A DNA stretch of 64,000 bases. Source: Humulus lupulus. Taxonomy: Eukaryota > Streptophyta > Magnoliopsida > Rosales > Cannabaceae. The notes under the pieces are model-generated. The model was given only the letters and a program-made list of their open reading frames with translations. It searched no databases and was not told the DNA's origin. Positions within the stretch are counted from its first letter, which is position 1. Each line of letters opens with the position of its first letter. The stretch spans positions 96,807,868 to 96,871,867 of the forward strand of contig NC_084797.1 of the NCBI RefSeq assembly GCF_963169125.1, in the 5' to 3' direction. Both the position numbers and the translations under genes were made by a program. Of the stretch, positions 1 through 10,335 are shown one piece after another.

Positions 1-372
1 TTCACTAGCATTGCTAATAAGCATGCCCCAACATCACCACACAACAGTTAAGATATAGACATCCATCCATCCATACATTCACCCATATACACAATATGCA
101 GTTAATCATTCAGATATTCACGTACATGCACAACAATGCTAATAAGCACGCCTCAAAATTACCACACAGCAGTCAAGGGCCAGGCCCTATCAGTATCTCA
201 TGCTTCCTATTAATCCAACAGATAGCAACATTCATAATTCATTCCAATCACACAAGCATATAAGCACATATACACATTACCAAACCCTGAACTGAGCTTG
301 TCTCTAGCAGCGAATGTACATGTCGAGCCGGTCTTCAGAAACCCTTAAACCTAGGATGCTATGATACCAAGT
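1..372 (-). mobile_element. Tekay-like element leader (5' UTR) with PBS, running off the window
   Basis: Read on the minus strand, this follows directly after the LTR at 373-2704. A primer binding site TGGTATCATAGC lies at 358-369, three bases from the LTR edge, and differs by one base from the initiator-Met-type PBS TGGTATCAGAGC. The rest resembles the leader of the second minus-strand copy at 5500-5881, for example the repeated stretch around AATGCTAATAAGC. The element would continue to the left of the window with gag, so only its 5' end is visible. No ORF of note is present. Confidence 0.75.
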
Positions 373-2704
373 TGTAATTCCCTGGGTAGCCAAGACTGTT
401 ACACTGTGTATTTATAAAAGTGCGGGACTTGCTAACCAAGTCATTCAGTTAAAAAAAAATGTCACTGACAACTCTAATGAACTAAGGTTAAAATATTTTG
501 GTCATAAAATATACATTTCATATAATTAAACATTTTATACAAAGGATCCCAAAAGAAATAGTGTTTGAAAGTCAGTTTACAAAATTTCCAGAGTACAAAC
601 AACCTTTAGCCACTCTAAGGCAAAACAGACATTTATGGTCCTCCCATTTCTGTCCCTTCCTCAACCGTGGCGGCTGAGCAGCTGATCATGTACATTCTGC
701 CTTCAAAGCTCTATGATTCAGGGCTGATCAAGCTTGCCCTTGCCTTTACCTGCACCACATAACACCCATGAGCGAAGGCTAAGGAAGAAAATATAATGCT
801 ATAGCACAAACAATGATAACAATTGAATAACCCTTAGAACATGTTCATATACTTAGCATACCACAATAATCACATAGTCCATAGACATAACCAGAGAATC
901 AACAAACCAACACTCAACTATTCAACATAACAAATTTGTCAATCAATAATATTAATTAAATAGGTCGCACCCTCTGTCTACCCCCACTGACTTTGGTCCG
1001 CTTAAACCGAGCTCAGTGAATAATAAGCTGTCCTCAGCTACTAGTGGCTGAGCCATGCCCTGTGCGCCAACATAAACTCTGGCACTCTTAGGTCGTTCAT
1101 TTATTATTTACATGGTATAATACCATCCTTCATAAAGCATTTAAGATACGGAACCCTTAGTCCCATTATAAATTCACAACCGGGTGTAGTTTTCTTACCT
1201 ATGTACCGAGCTTCTTGAGCACAGAAATCCCGAGCGCGGTCCTCTAACCTGAGCCTCGCCGAAAACCTAGTCACAACACACATACATTGCACTCTCATTG
1301 CTAACCAATTCATAATCATCTCCCGGAACCAATCCCGTGCTCTCGGGACCTCCCATTTCCCCACACAAGGTAGCAAAAGCGTCCCCTGAGCCCCTTGAGC
1401 CAAAACCCTAAAAACTCAAATTCCCCTTTCCTTAATTTAGCCTAGCGCTGCGGCACAGCCCTATGGGGGTCGCGGCGCCCAGAATGGTCCCCGTCTCCTA
1501 ATTCAACCTTGTGTCGCGACACAGAAGAACAGGGCCGCAGCGCTCATATGCAAACCCAGAAAACTAGGGTTTTCCCAACATTTTTCCCTGGCCAAAACTC
1601 TTCCAAATCAACACCAAGGTATACCCAAGTCCCAATTCAACCTAAAACCCCAAATAAACAATATGGCTACTCAGAAATCACAGCAACAACCCTAAACACA
1701 CAATCAAACCCAAGAATCACCTAATGGCTCAATATTCCCAAATCTTATACCACCCTTTAGAATATTTAAACCACACCAGAAATTAAACCTCAAAGACACA
1801 TGAAATTCTTACCTCAAGCAGAGATTTGACCTTGAGCTACTTTCAAGTCCAACTCTAAGCTAATTTCCTTTGATTTCCAAGCTGAGTCTTCACCCAATAA
1901 ACCACAAGCAAATAACTCAATTTCAGCTTACTAACCTAACATCACCAGTAGAAATTCCACAAGGAAGAGAGTTAAAACTTACCTTTGCACCCTTGAATTT
2001 CTGGCCCAAATTCTCCTTTAGTTCACCCTTGAGTCCCTTCCTTGACCTCATAGAATATAGCTCTTCTTCTTCTTCCTTCTAGGACCTTTGGTTTCCTCTA
2101 GACTTCCAACAAAATATTCAGTTTATTCCTAAGTGAAAGTAACGTATTTGACCTTTCCTCAGCAAGAGTTATCCTTTCCTAAGACCCAATTACCATTTTT
2201 CCCTTTCCCATACTAAAAAGTCCTATGTAACCTAAATCCCGCTAAATCCTCAAGTATTCCTATAAGTCCACATTTAATCCCGACATGTCCAAACCATTAC
2301 TCAATTACTAACTGCTACCCTATAATTCCCAAACACTTTATAATATTCCCAAAATACCCCTAAGCTCCTCTCAGGCCGAGTATTTGACCCTGTTGTGACT
2401 TTCTAACCAAACGGCTCCCTAGTACCATCTCGGGTCGTGCATTGCAGATATATCACCACTCACACGTGGTACTAATCACAATATATACAAATATTACATT
2501 TATGTCATCAACGGGCTAAAATTACAAATATGCCCCTAGCAACCAATTGGGGTCCACATGCATTTCATATATTCAGATAATCATACAAGCATGCTTAACA
2601 TAGAATCATGCATTAAACTACTTAATTCACGCATAAACTAATCGTGCCCTCCCGGCACACTAATCAAGGCCCTTAAGCCTTATTAGTGATTTTGGGTCGT
2701 TACA
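373..2704 (-). mobile_element. Tekay-like LTR (2332 bp), minus orientation
   Basis: On the minus strand the LTR starts TGTAACGACCCAAAATC at 2704 and ends GGGAATTACA at 373, giving the TG...CA ends of an LTR. It shares blocks with the other minus-strand LTR at 5882-8217: the ATGGGATCCC-like block near the 3' end, the CTGCACCACATAACACC block, the ordered TTTTCTTACCT motifs and the GC-rich palindrome cluster near 1440-1545. A PBS follows it, so it behaves as a 5' LTR. No TSD can be tested because the partner LTR is outside. Its start abuts the Cassandra sequence at 2705, so it either inserted into that Cassandra or was joined to it by rearrangement. Confidence 0.85.
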
Positions 2705-2827
2705 CTGATTGTCACAACCACCCTCCCTTAGGGGTCCGACGTCCACATCGGCCACATTTCCAGTTGGGTCAAGGCTCTGATACCATTTGTAACGCCCCAC
2801 GTCACTATGGCTACTTCTTTTTGGTAG

Positions 2828-2903
2828 CCCATCACTTGAGAACTCCAAAGTTAAGCGTGCTTGACCTGGAGCAATCTAATGACGTGTGACCTCCTGGGAA
2901 GTT
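2828..2903 (+). other. 5S rRNA-like domain of Cassandra LTR
   Basis: The stretch from CCCATCA through AACTCC, AGTTAAGCGTGCTTG and GTGACCTCCTGGGAAGT follows the 3' two thirds of plant 5S rRNA, including the internal pol III control region (A-box-like AGTTAAGCGTGCTTG and C-box-like GTGACCTCCTGGGAAGT). It lacks the conserved 5' start and 3' end of a real 5S gene and sits inside an LTR. The usual GATGGGTGACC here reads GACGTGTGACC, so this copy is diverged. Confidence 0.85.
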
Positions 2904-3013
2904 TTCCCAGGAAACGAGCGAGTGAGGACAAAGCACGCTGGAAAGACTCGTGTTGGATTTTAGGGACAGTCGTTATTCCAGGAAGCAACCATAGTGATGT
3001 GGGGCATTACAAA

Positions 3014-3025
3014 TGGTATCAAAGC
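3014..3025 (+). promoter_or_regulatory. Cassandra primer binding site
   Basis: TGGTATCAAAGC lies two bases after the LTR end at 3011 and differs by one base from the tRNA-iMet PBS TGGTATCAGAGC. The mirrored PBS of the minus-strand fragment is at about 2774-2785. Confidence 0.8.
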
Positions 3026-3327
3026 CTTGACCCAGCCAGAAATGTGGCCGACGAGGACGTCGAACCCCTAAGGGAGGGTAATTAGGAAGTCAGAATCTCG
3101 TGATCCGTAAGGGGAAAGACCAGGTAAAAGTTGTGCAATCCCACATCGCCTGGGGAAGGTCAAGTGTGATGATTCTAAGACGTGCGAGTGAGGAAAAAGC
3201 ACACTGGAAAGACTTGTGTTGGTTTGTAGGGCCAGTCGTTATTCCAGGAAGCAGCCATAGTGACGTGGGGCATTACATAACTAGATTAAACTAATATGTC
3301 GTCAATGAAGACAATCACAAACTGGTC

Positions 3328-4332
3328 CTAGAAGTCCTTGAACACCCTATTCATCAAGTCCATTAATGTTGCTGGGGCATTGGTCAAACCAAACGACATG
3401 ACCAGGAACTCATAATTCCCATACCTCATACGGAAGGTCGTCTTCGGTATATCCTCGTCCTTGATCCTCAGCTGGTGATAACCAGATTGAAGATCAATCT
3501 TTGAGAACACCGTCTTTCCCTACATTTGATCGAACAAGTCATCAATCCTTGGTAAGGGGTATTTATTCTTAATGGTCAACTTGTTCAATTCCCTGTAGTC
3601 TATACACATTCTCAGAGTCTCATCCTTCTTCTTCACAAACAAAACCGAAGCACCCCATAGCGAAAATCTAGGCTTGATAAATCCCAAATCAAGAAGCTCT
3701 TGCAGATGTATCTTCAACTCTTTCAATTCCGTCAGAGCCATCCTATATGTTGCCCTCAACACTGGCTCTGACCCCGGTGCTAACTCGATGACGAACTGAA
3801 TCTCCCTTTGCGGCGGCAGTCCTGGTAAATCCTCAGGAAACACATCCAAGAACTCGCGTACTGATCTGGTCTCTCCTGTCCCTACTGGCATAACCTTGGT
3901 GGTATCTCCCACATTGGCCACACTAGCCCTCAATGCTGATATCTTAGGTATGTGGGGTCCATGCATAGCACCCACAAAAGCAAAGGGATCCTCTCCCTCG
4001 GGCTCAAAAGTCACCATCTTCTTCCTAGAATTAGTGATAGCCCCATATCTAACCAACCAATCCATCCCTAAAATCATATCAAAGTCATCTATACCCAACT
4101 CGATCAAATCTAATGATAGTTCCCTACTATCTACCATCATAGGCAGTGCTCTAATCCATCTCCTAGAAACTACCAGTTCCCCTGTAGGCAGTATAGTCCT
4201 AAACCCCGCAGTATAATACTCACTAGGTCTACACAATCTATCAATTACCTTACTAGAAACAAATGAATGTGTATCACCAGAGTCAATCAATACAGTATCA
4301 GAAGAGCCAGCCCTACAAAGCTGGCCTGTCAC
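3328..4332 (-). pseudogene. pol: Protease and partial reverse transcriptase of Tekay-like element
   Basis: A 270-codon open stretch (4332-3520) begins in the protease: the active-site triad reads [11 protein letters not shown] (DSG). It continues through the linker [19 protein letters not shown] into RT fingers and palm, with [30 protein letters not shown] and [12 protein letters not shown] stop interrupts it at about 3520, just before the stretch with [21 protein letters not shown] (to 3328). The reading then reaches VFIDDILV near 3300, where it is truncated. Protease and the first RT motifs look intact, but the enzyme has no thumb, connection or RNase H. Confidence 0.85.
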
Positions 4333-4359
4333 TACTGAGGGACTAGCCTTAGCCTCTGC

Positions 4360-5495
4360 CTATGTCAAGGTGAACACTCGAGCTGGAGTCAAGTTGTCCA
4401 CCTTCCCTGATTCCTCTTTCTTCGCTGTTGGGCAGGCTTTCTTGAGGTGTCCCACAACCCCGCACACATAACAAGCCTTTACCCAACACTCACCCGAATG
4501 GCATCTTCTGTACCTCATGCCCTCTGGGTAACCTCTCCATGTCTCACCACCTCCCTGGCGGCCACCCTGAGCACCCCGACCCCTCCTATCTGGACAGGAG
4601 GTGGTCGCAGTGTCAGAGGTCTTCCTCTTCAAATCACTGGGGCCTCTGCCCCTAGTAGACCCTATATATGGTAGCACCGTCCTGCAAACCTCCCGCCTCG
4701 TAATTTTCTCACTCCAAATCTTATTCTCAGCCTCTTCAGTGGTAAGAGCCTTCTCAATAGTCTGGGCATAAGTAGTTCCCCCAGGTTTGTTGTGATTCTA
4801 TCATCTCGGGCTATCATAGCATTAAGGCCTCAAATGAATCTATCATGTCTAGCTGCATCTGTAGGCACTAACTCTGGTGCAAACTTTGCATGCCTGTCAA
4901 ACTTCAAGGCATACTCAGTAACTGTCATGTTGCCCTGCACGAACCCCATGAACTCATTCACCTTCGCTGCCCTGATGGCAACGTTATAGTATTTCTGGTT
5001 GAACAGATCTCTGAACCCATCCCAACTCAAGGTAGAAATGTCCCTGGTGTGTGATGCCACCTCCCACCAAATACGGGCATCCTCTCTATGCATATAGGTG
5101 GCACAGGCCACCTTGTCATTACCTTCCGCCCTCATGAAATCCAGGATGGAAGTAACCATACTCATCCATTGTTTGGCCTTTAGTGGATATGGTCCTCCCT
5201 TAAAGGTTGGAGGATGTTTTCTCCTGAACTGCTCATACAGTGGCTCCCACCTATTCCCAACCTCAGGTGTATGTATAACTGGTGCCACAGCAGGTGGCAT
5301 AATAGGTGCAGCACTCCTTGACGGAGCCTGCTGTCTCAGAAGACGGATCTGCTCTTCTTGACTCTGTAACCAGGCTTGTATTTCTGCAAGTATCTGCTGC
5401 CAGTTCTCAGGGACTGGAGGAGGGTTCTGGCCCTGATCACCATCTCTAGCCTCAGACTCTGTGCTGGCTAGTCGTATAGATCGCCTTGGACGCAT
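4360..5495 (-). pseudogene. gag: gag of Tekay-like element, frameshifted
   Basis: The gag polyprotein packages the element RNA into virus-like particles. The start ATG is at 5495-5493 (protein begins MRPRRSIRLAS), followed by a proline/glutamine-rich N terminus with the coiled-coil-like WLQSQEEQIRLLRQQ. The core capsid region has QWMSMVTSILDFM and ARIWWEVASHTRDISTLSWDGFRDLFNQKYYN. The frame breaks between about 4830 and 4680, then a second open stretch carries a complete zinc knuckle CYVCGVVGHLKKAC (CX2CX4HX4C). The equivalent knuckle in the plus-strand copy has lost its last Cys. At least one frameshift separates the two halves, so no intact gag is made. Confidence 0.85.
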
Positions 5496-5866
5496 AGTTA
5501 TCCAAGTTTATCTTCAATCAATGACTCAGCAGTCAGGCAATGATGACAGGTTAACAGCCTTTTCATAGTCCACCATTGAAACTCAATCAACCATAAGCAA
5601 TCAAAATGCAAACAATCATTCAAATATTCATTCACATACAGCAGCAATGCTAATAAGCGCACCTCATAATAGTCACACAGTAGTCAAGGGCCAGACCCAA
5701 TCAGTAACTCGTGCTCCCTATTAATCATGCAACTAAGCATTTACATTTCATTCAAACATTTATGCTTATAATCGCATATATAAATTTCCTAAACCCTGAG
5801 TCAAGCTAGTCTTTAGCAGCGAGTGTACATGTCCATCCAGTCTTTAGGAACCCTCAAACCTAGACC

Positions 5867-5878
5867 GCTCTGATACCA
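5867..5878 (-). promoter_or_regulatory. Primer binding site of minus-strand Tekay element
   Basis: On the minus strand, TGGTATCAGAGC is a perfect 12-base iMet-type PBS, three bases downstream of the LTR end at 5882. Confidence 0.85.
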
Positions 5879-5881
5879 AGT

Positions 5882-8217
5882 TGTAACGCCCTGGATAACC
5901 AAGATTGTTACACTGTGTGTTTTAAAATAGTGCAAGACTTGCTAATCAAGTCGTTTGAACAGTAATATGATCCTAAGGTCAATTACCAGGTTAAGTTTTA
6001 AAGATTTTGGACATAAACAGTTAATTTTCAATAAAATAGACGTTTGGTACATGGGATCCCAAAAAAAAGGGTTTAAGAGACAAATTTACAATTCTCAAAA
6101 GTTATATACAATCAGTGGCCACTCTAATCGCAAAATACAAATTTTAGGCTCTGTCCCTATACTTTCCCTTAGCCGTGGCAGACGAGCAGCTGACGATGTA
6201 CACCTTGCCCCCAGAGCTCTCCAACTCATGGTTGGTCCAGCTTATCCTTACCTTTACCTGCACCACGTAGCACTCGTGAGCCAACGCCCAACAAGAAAAC
6301 CATAACAGCAAATACATAATCAGTAATAGCACCCAATCAATCATAAGACAATCATTCAAAAGCTCAACAAATCGTAAGCATCAAACTGATAATAGTAAAC
6401 ATGTACATTCAGAAATATATCTCAATGAATATACAAGTGCTTAGGGTCAGCGCCCTTAGGCCGAGCCCTCTATTTACTCAACTGACTCCGGCTCACTTAG
6501 GCCGAGTCCTTTGTTTATCTAGCTGACTCTGACTCACAGTGGCCGAGTCGTGTCCTGTGCACAAATCATCAGCCCTAGCTCTCTTAGGTCGTTCATTTCA
6601 TGCTTTGCATAACATGGTCATAGTTACATAATACATATACTCAGATATAGGGAATCTCAGTCCCAACACAACCAAACTTGGGTGTAGTTTTCTTACCTTG
6701 AATCCAGAGCGGAGGATACAGAATGGTCTCGAGCATGATCCTAAGTCCTGAACCTTGGAGATAAACCTAGTCACAATGGCCAATGGGTAATCATTTATTT
6801 CTAATCCAAATAAATACTTAGGAGACAAAAACTAGCCTCCAAGACCTCAATTTCTACTAAACATGGTAGTAGAAATCATCTCGAGCACCTGGGTTCAAAC
6901 CCTTGAGCCTTACCAATCCTAAAAACCATCCTAAGGCCAAATCCCCTAGGCGGGCCATGACCTGGCCCTAAGGGTCGCGGCACGCCCCTATGTTAGAGAC
7001 TCAACCTTCAAGCATTAGGGGGAGGCGGGCCGTGACTTGCCCTCTAGGGTTGCAGCGTGCCTTTAAGTCAGAGAGCACACACAGGCGTTCTGGGCATGCG
7101 GGTCACAGCGCCCCTGAGCTGGGTCGCGATGTGCCCCGACGAACCCAGAACTTCTGGGTTTGCTCCTCATACCTCCCAGCCAAAACCTCTAAGATACAAG
7201 CCTAACAACCTTCCCAACCAAAGTCAATACTCAGCTATGAGTTTAGGACTTTTAATCACATATTTTAAACACCAAAATCTTAACATTTATACTGAAGTCA
7301 CCATCCCAATTTATTTAAAACTCAATATCCAGCTTAATTCTACCCCAACAACCAAAATTTCCTAACATAATTAGTGACAAGAACTTACCTCAATTATGAT
7401 TGAATCCTCACAAGCTTCTAGCCTTCTACTCTTGAGCTTAAACCCCCAAGTTTCCTAGCTGAATTCCCTGGCTAGATGCTTCAATTCCTCAAGACTTCCC
7501 AACAGAATTTCCATAAGCTTTATCCTTCAGTCCAACAAGACTCTTCAAGAGCAAGAGAGAGATAGGGAGAACCGTGAGTGAGAGAGAGCTGAGAGTTTTC
7601 TACCACTTTCTGGCTATTCCTAAGAGTTTTACTAACTATATCCCTTGCTTAAACAAAAGACTATTTTGCCTCTTTAAGTCTATTAATCTTCTAAGGGTAC
7701 TAAGGGGTAAAATGGTCATTCCGCTCCTAGTTCTCGCCAATTCCTCAAGTCTTCCTGCTATTAATCAATTAACCCTGTCATGTCCAATTAATTACCAAAT
7801 ACTTATTCAATATCTATAAATCCGCAAAATATCCTCTAAATTCCCAAAAATACCCCTAGGCTCCCCCGAGCCGGGTATTAAACCCCATTGTGACTATTTG
7901 GCTAATTCGCTCACTAGGACCGTCTCAAGCCATATACTACAAATATATCCACATAATAATGTGGTCTCAATCATTTATCACATTTAATCACATTTATACC
8001 CTCAACTGGCCAAAATTACAAATATGCCCTTATAAGCTATAAAGGGCCCACATGCATATCTAATACTCGTAAACATGCATATCACTTTCATATAACATAT
8101 AAATCATGCATATCACATAATCACGCATTTAACCAATTAAACATACATATACCAATTATGCCCTCCTGGCACGCTAATCAAGGCCCTAAGCCCTATTAGC
8201 AAACTTTGGGTCGTTAC
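5882..8217 (-). mobile_element. Tekay-like 5' LTR (2336 bp), minus orientation
   Basis: On the minus strand it starts at about 8217 with GTAACGACCCAAAGTTTGC and ends CCAGGGCGTTACA at 5882, followed by PBS and leader. The first TG is lost: the plus strand reads GTCGTTACGAAACC instead of ...TTACA, so the LTR start is truncated by the fragment at 8218. It contains the TTTTCTTACCTTGAATC block, a GC-rich cluster of CGCGG-type motifs (about 6950-7135), and a GAGAGATAGGGAGA purine tract near 7555. Confidence 0.85.
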
Positions 8218-8898
8218 GAAACCCTTGTCCAAAACCCAGAATTCATTAAAATTCCTTTAGAACTTAAAAGCTTATAAACTCCCACAATAACAACATAATT
8301 CTTCTTAACAATTGAACTTTAACCCGTACCTCAATGATGCTAATGGTGTCCTTGAGCTGTACATCAAAATCCTAGCCTTAGTTCTCCAACCCTCAAGCTT
8401 AATTCTTCAAGTTTCTCTTCCAAACTTCAAAACTCTCCTAGGCACAAGAGAGGGAGAGAGAATGCTGAGAGTTGAATAGTTTATGGTGGGTTCTGGTTAT
8501 GCCTAGAATCCCCACTGAGTTTATCCCTTAACTCCAAAAAGACCAAATTGCCCCTTAAACTATCCCAGTCCCTTAGCTGCCCGTAAGGGCAAAACGGTCA
8601 TTTGCCCCATTTCCCGCTAATTCCTTGAGTCGTCCTACAAATTCCCAATTAATCCCGACATGCCCAACTAATTACCAAATACTTTCTCATTACTAGATAA
8701 ACCTTAAATATACATTAAACTTCCCAAAAATACCCCTAAGCTCACCCCGAGTCGGGTATTAAACCTTGCTGTGACTATTCCGCTAATCTGCTTACTAGGA
8801 CCTCCTCGAGCCGTATACTGCAAATATATCCACATAATAATGTGGTCTCAACCATTTAACACTTATAATCACATGTATACCCTTAACGAGCCAAGTCT
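8218..8898 (-). mobile_element. LTR fragment (Tekay-like), truncated both ends
   Basis: The middle part of another Tekay-type LTR in minus orientation. It repeats landmarks in the same order as 7200-8000 of the neighbouring LTR: a GAGAGGGAGAGAGAA tract, a 'TACCCCTAAGCTC...GGGTATTAAACC' block, and CCACATAATAATGTGG near 8831. It has neither LTR terminus and no TSD. No coding sequence is seen. Confidence 0.7.
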
Positions 8899-10335
8899 TT
8901 GTCGTTCTTGACTTATAAGACAAGTCTTTTCAATCAGATAATGCAAACAAGCATATATCATATAGCAAACATCCAGATACAGAGCATTTTGCATGCTTAA
9001 TCAAACAATCTCAGGCATAATCATAATCATGCAAATTTATAGGGGCCCAAGCCCTAATCAAGTTTATATTCAACAATCGGGCTGGATCGTACCATTCGAG
9101 CCTTTATTTTCATGCTTTTCCCGATGGTTTGGAGAAATTTGCAATCAATAGGAAAAAAACCTCCCTTCCCAAAAGGAAGGACGTGAAATTATTTTTCCTT
9201 CCCGCAGGGACCAGGAGATTGGATCTAGCCGTAAGAAGAATGCTTGGATGATAAATAACTCACTTCTTGGTCTTCGACCCCTTCAGTCACTACGAGTGCC
9301 CCCGATCAGTGCAATGGGATATGTCTATTTATCTATCTCTTAACTCGAAATGGGAGCAATTTTGAAAAAGGATCTTAGAATGTCTAGGGTTTGGCTAGGA
9401 GGGTCTCTTAAGGCCTTCTTTTTCTCATGTACATCACATATTGGGTGCAGTTTTCTTACCTCAAGTCCGAGTGTGATGTATAATAAGAACGACCCTCGAG
9501 CACGATCCTGATTCTAAGCCCCAAGCGATAACCTAGACACAACCAAGTATAGAATTCCATCAATAACGAGAAATAAAGGCTTCCAGACCAAGTTCTAGCC
9601 TCCAGGATGTCAAATTCTACTAAACTGGGTAGTAGGATCGATCCCGAGCCCTTAGGTTTGAGTTCCCGCACTCAAAACCTCCCAAGGGCTCAAAAACCCT
9701 TCAAGCGCCACAACCCAAACATTGGAGCCACGGCTTGCCCTTAGTCAGAGAGCCCAAGGCTCTCCTCTGTTTCCACCCACGCTGTAGCGCGCCTCAACAG
9801 GCGCTATGGATCAAATGGCCCAAAGGTACCTGGTTCTCCCTGCTTCCAAGAGAGTCGCAGCGCCCCAAGAATAGGGCTGCAACTCGACATGAAAAATATA
9901 TTTTTTTTCTCCGTTTTTCATAGGCCAAATCCCTCCAAATTCCTATCCAAACATAGCTAAATCTCAAAAGTAAAGTTCTCAATCAACTCACTAGCTCAAA
10001 ACCATCAAAACCAAAGTTACAAACGAATCAAAAACTCATCAAAACCATAAAATCCAATCCAAGCTTAAGGAAACAAAACTCAGAAACTTAAAGCTTAAAT
10101 TACCTCTGATTAAGCCATTTTCCAGCTAAATCCTCAGGCTATCAAGCTTCTAATCTTCCCTAGAATTGTTATGACTCTAACCTTCCTTGAATCCAAGCTC
10201 TAAATCTCGAGTTTCCTTCGAAAATGCTAACGAGCAGAAAATGAGAAAACGGGAGAGAGAATGAGAGAGTTGAACATGTTTTTGTTTATGTCAGGTTACT
10301 TAGGGTTCAAGTAACCTTAAGCAAATCCCCAGGCT
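8899..10335 (-). mobile_element. LTR fragment of the 57045-59650 subfamily, truncated both ends
   Basis: This is related, in reverse complement, to about 57550-58700. Shared landmarks include GACTTATAAGACAAGTC near 8920, the GGGCCCAAGCCC block, TAGTAGGATCGATCC near 9630, the GTTTTCTTACCTC block at 9450 and CAAGTAACCTTAAGCAAATC near 10308. It is fused on the left to a fragment of a different LTR and on the right (about 10335) directly to copia reverse-transcriptase sequence, so both edges are deletion or recombination points, not insertion ends. Confidence 0.7.

Larger units (their letters stand above)
2705..3277. mobile_element. Rearranged Cassandra TRIM: minus fragment fused to plus fragment
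   Basis: Cassandra is a small non-coding LTR retrotransposon of vascular plants that carries a 5S rRNA-like sequence in each LTR. Here a minus-strand piece (2705-2811: start of one LTR, internal region, PBS TGGTATCAGAGC, and the last 24 bp of the other LTR, edge at 2788) is joined near 2811 to a plus-strand piece. The plus piece is a 5' LTR body (2812-3011) with the 5S-like domain, a PBS TGGTATCAAAGC (3014-3025), an internal region ending in CCCTAAGGGAGGG (about 3083) and a 3' LTR (about 3084-3277). That 3' LTR has lost about 140 bp including its whole 5S domain: sequence before the domain (GATTCTAAGAC) runs straight into sequence after it (GTGCGAGTGAGG). Compare the complete LTR at 16919-17234. 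Confidence 0.85.
3298..5881 (-). mobile_element. Internal region of truncated Tekay-like element
   Basis: From right to left on the minus strand this holds a PBS TGGTATCAGAGC (5867-5878), a leader, gag (from 5495), protease and the first half of reverse transcriptase. It stops right after the FIDD catalytic motif (about 3300). RT thumb, RNase H, integrase, chromodomain and 3' LTR are missing. About 20 bp of AT-rich sequence (3278-3297) separate the break from Cassandra. The order gag-PR-RT, the LTR type and the close match to the plus-strand element at 16203-26028 place it in the Tekay/Del chromoviruses. Confidence 0.85.

Noticed and set aside
2828..2903. A 5S rRNA gene
   Set aside because: Only the 3' two thirds of 5S is present, flanked by Cassandra LTR sequence, PBS and LTR ends; there is no tandem 5S array.
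3328..5495. An endogenous pararetrovirus (RT of the same superfamily)
   Set aside because: LTRs, an iMet PBS, the gag type and the plus-strand relative with integrase and chromodomain fit Ty3/gypsy.
1..10335. One complete Tekay element bounded by the LTRs at 373-2704 and 5882-8217
   Set aside because: The left LTR is followed by its own PBS and leader, so it is a 5' LTR of another copy or part of a tandem array, and no TSD links the two.
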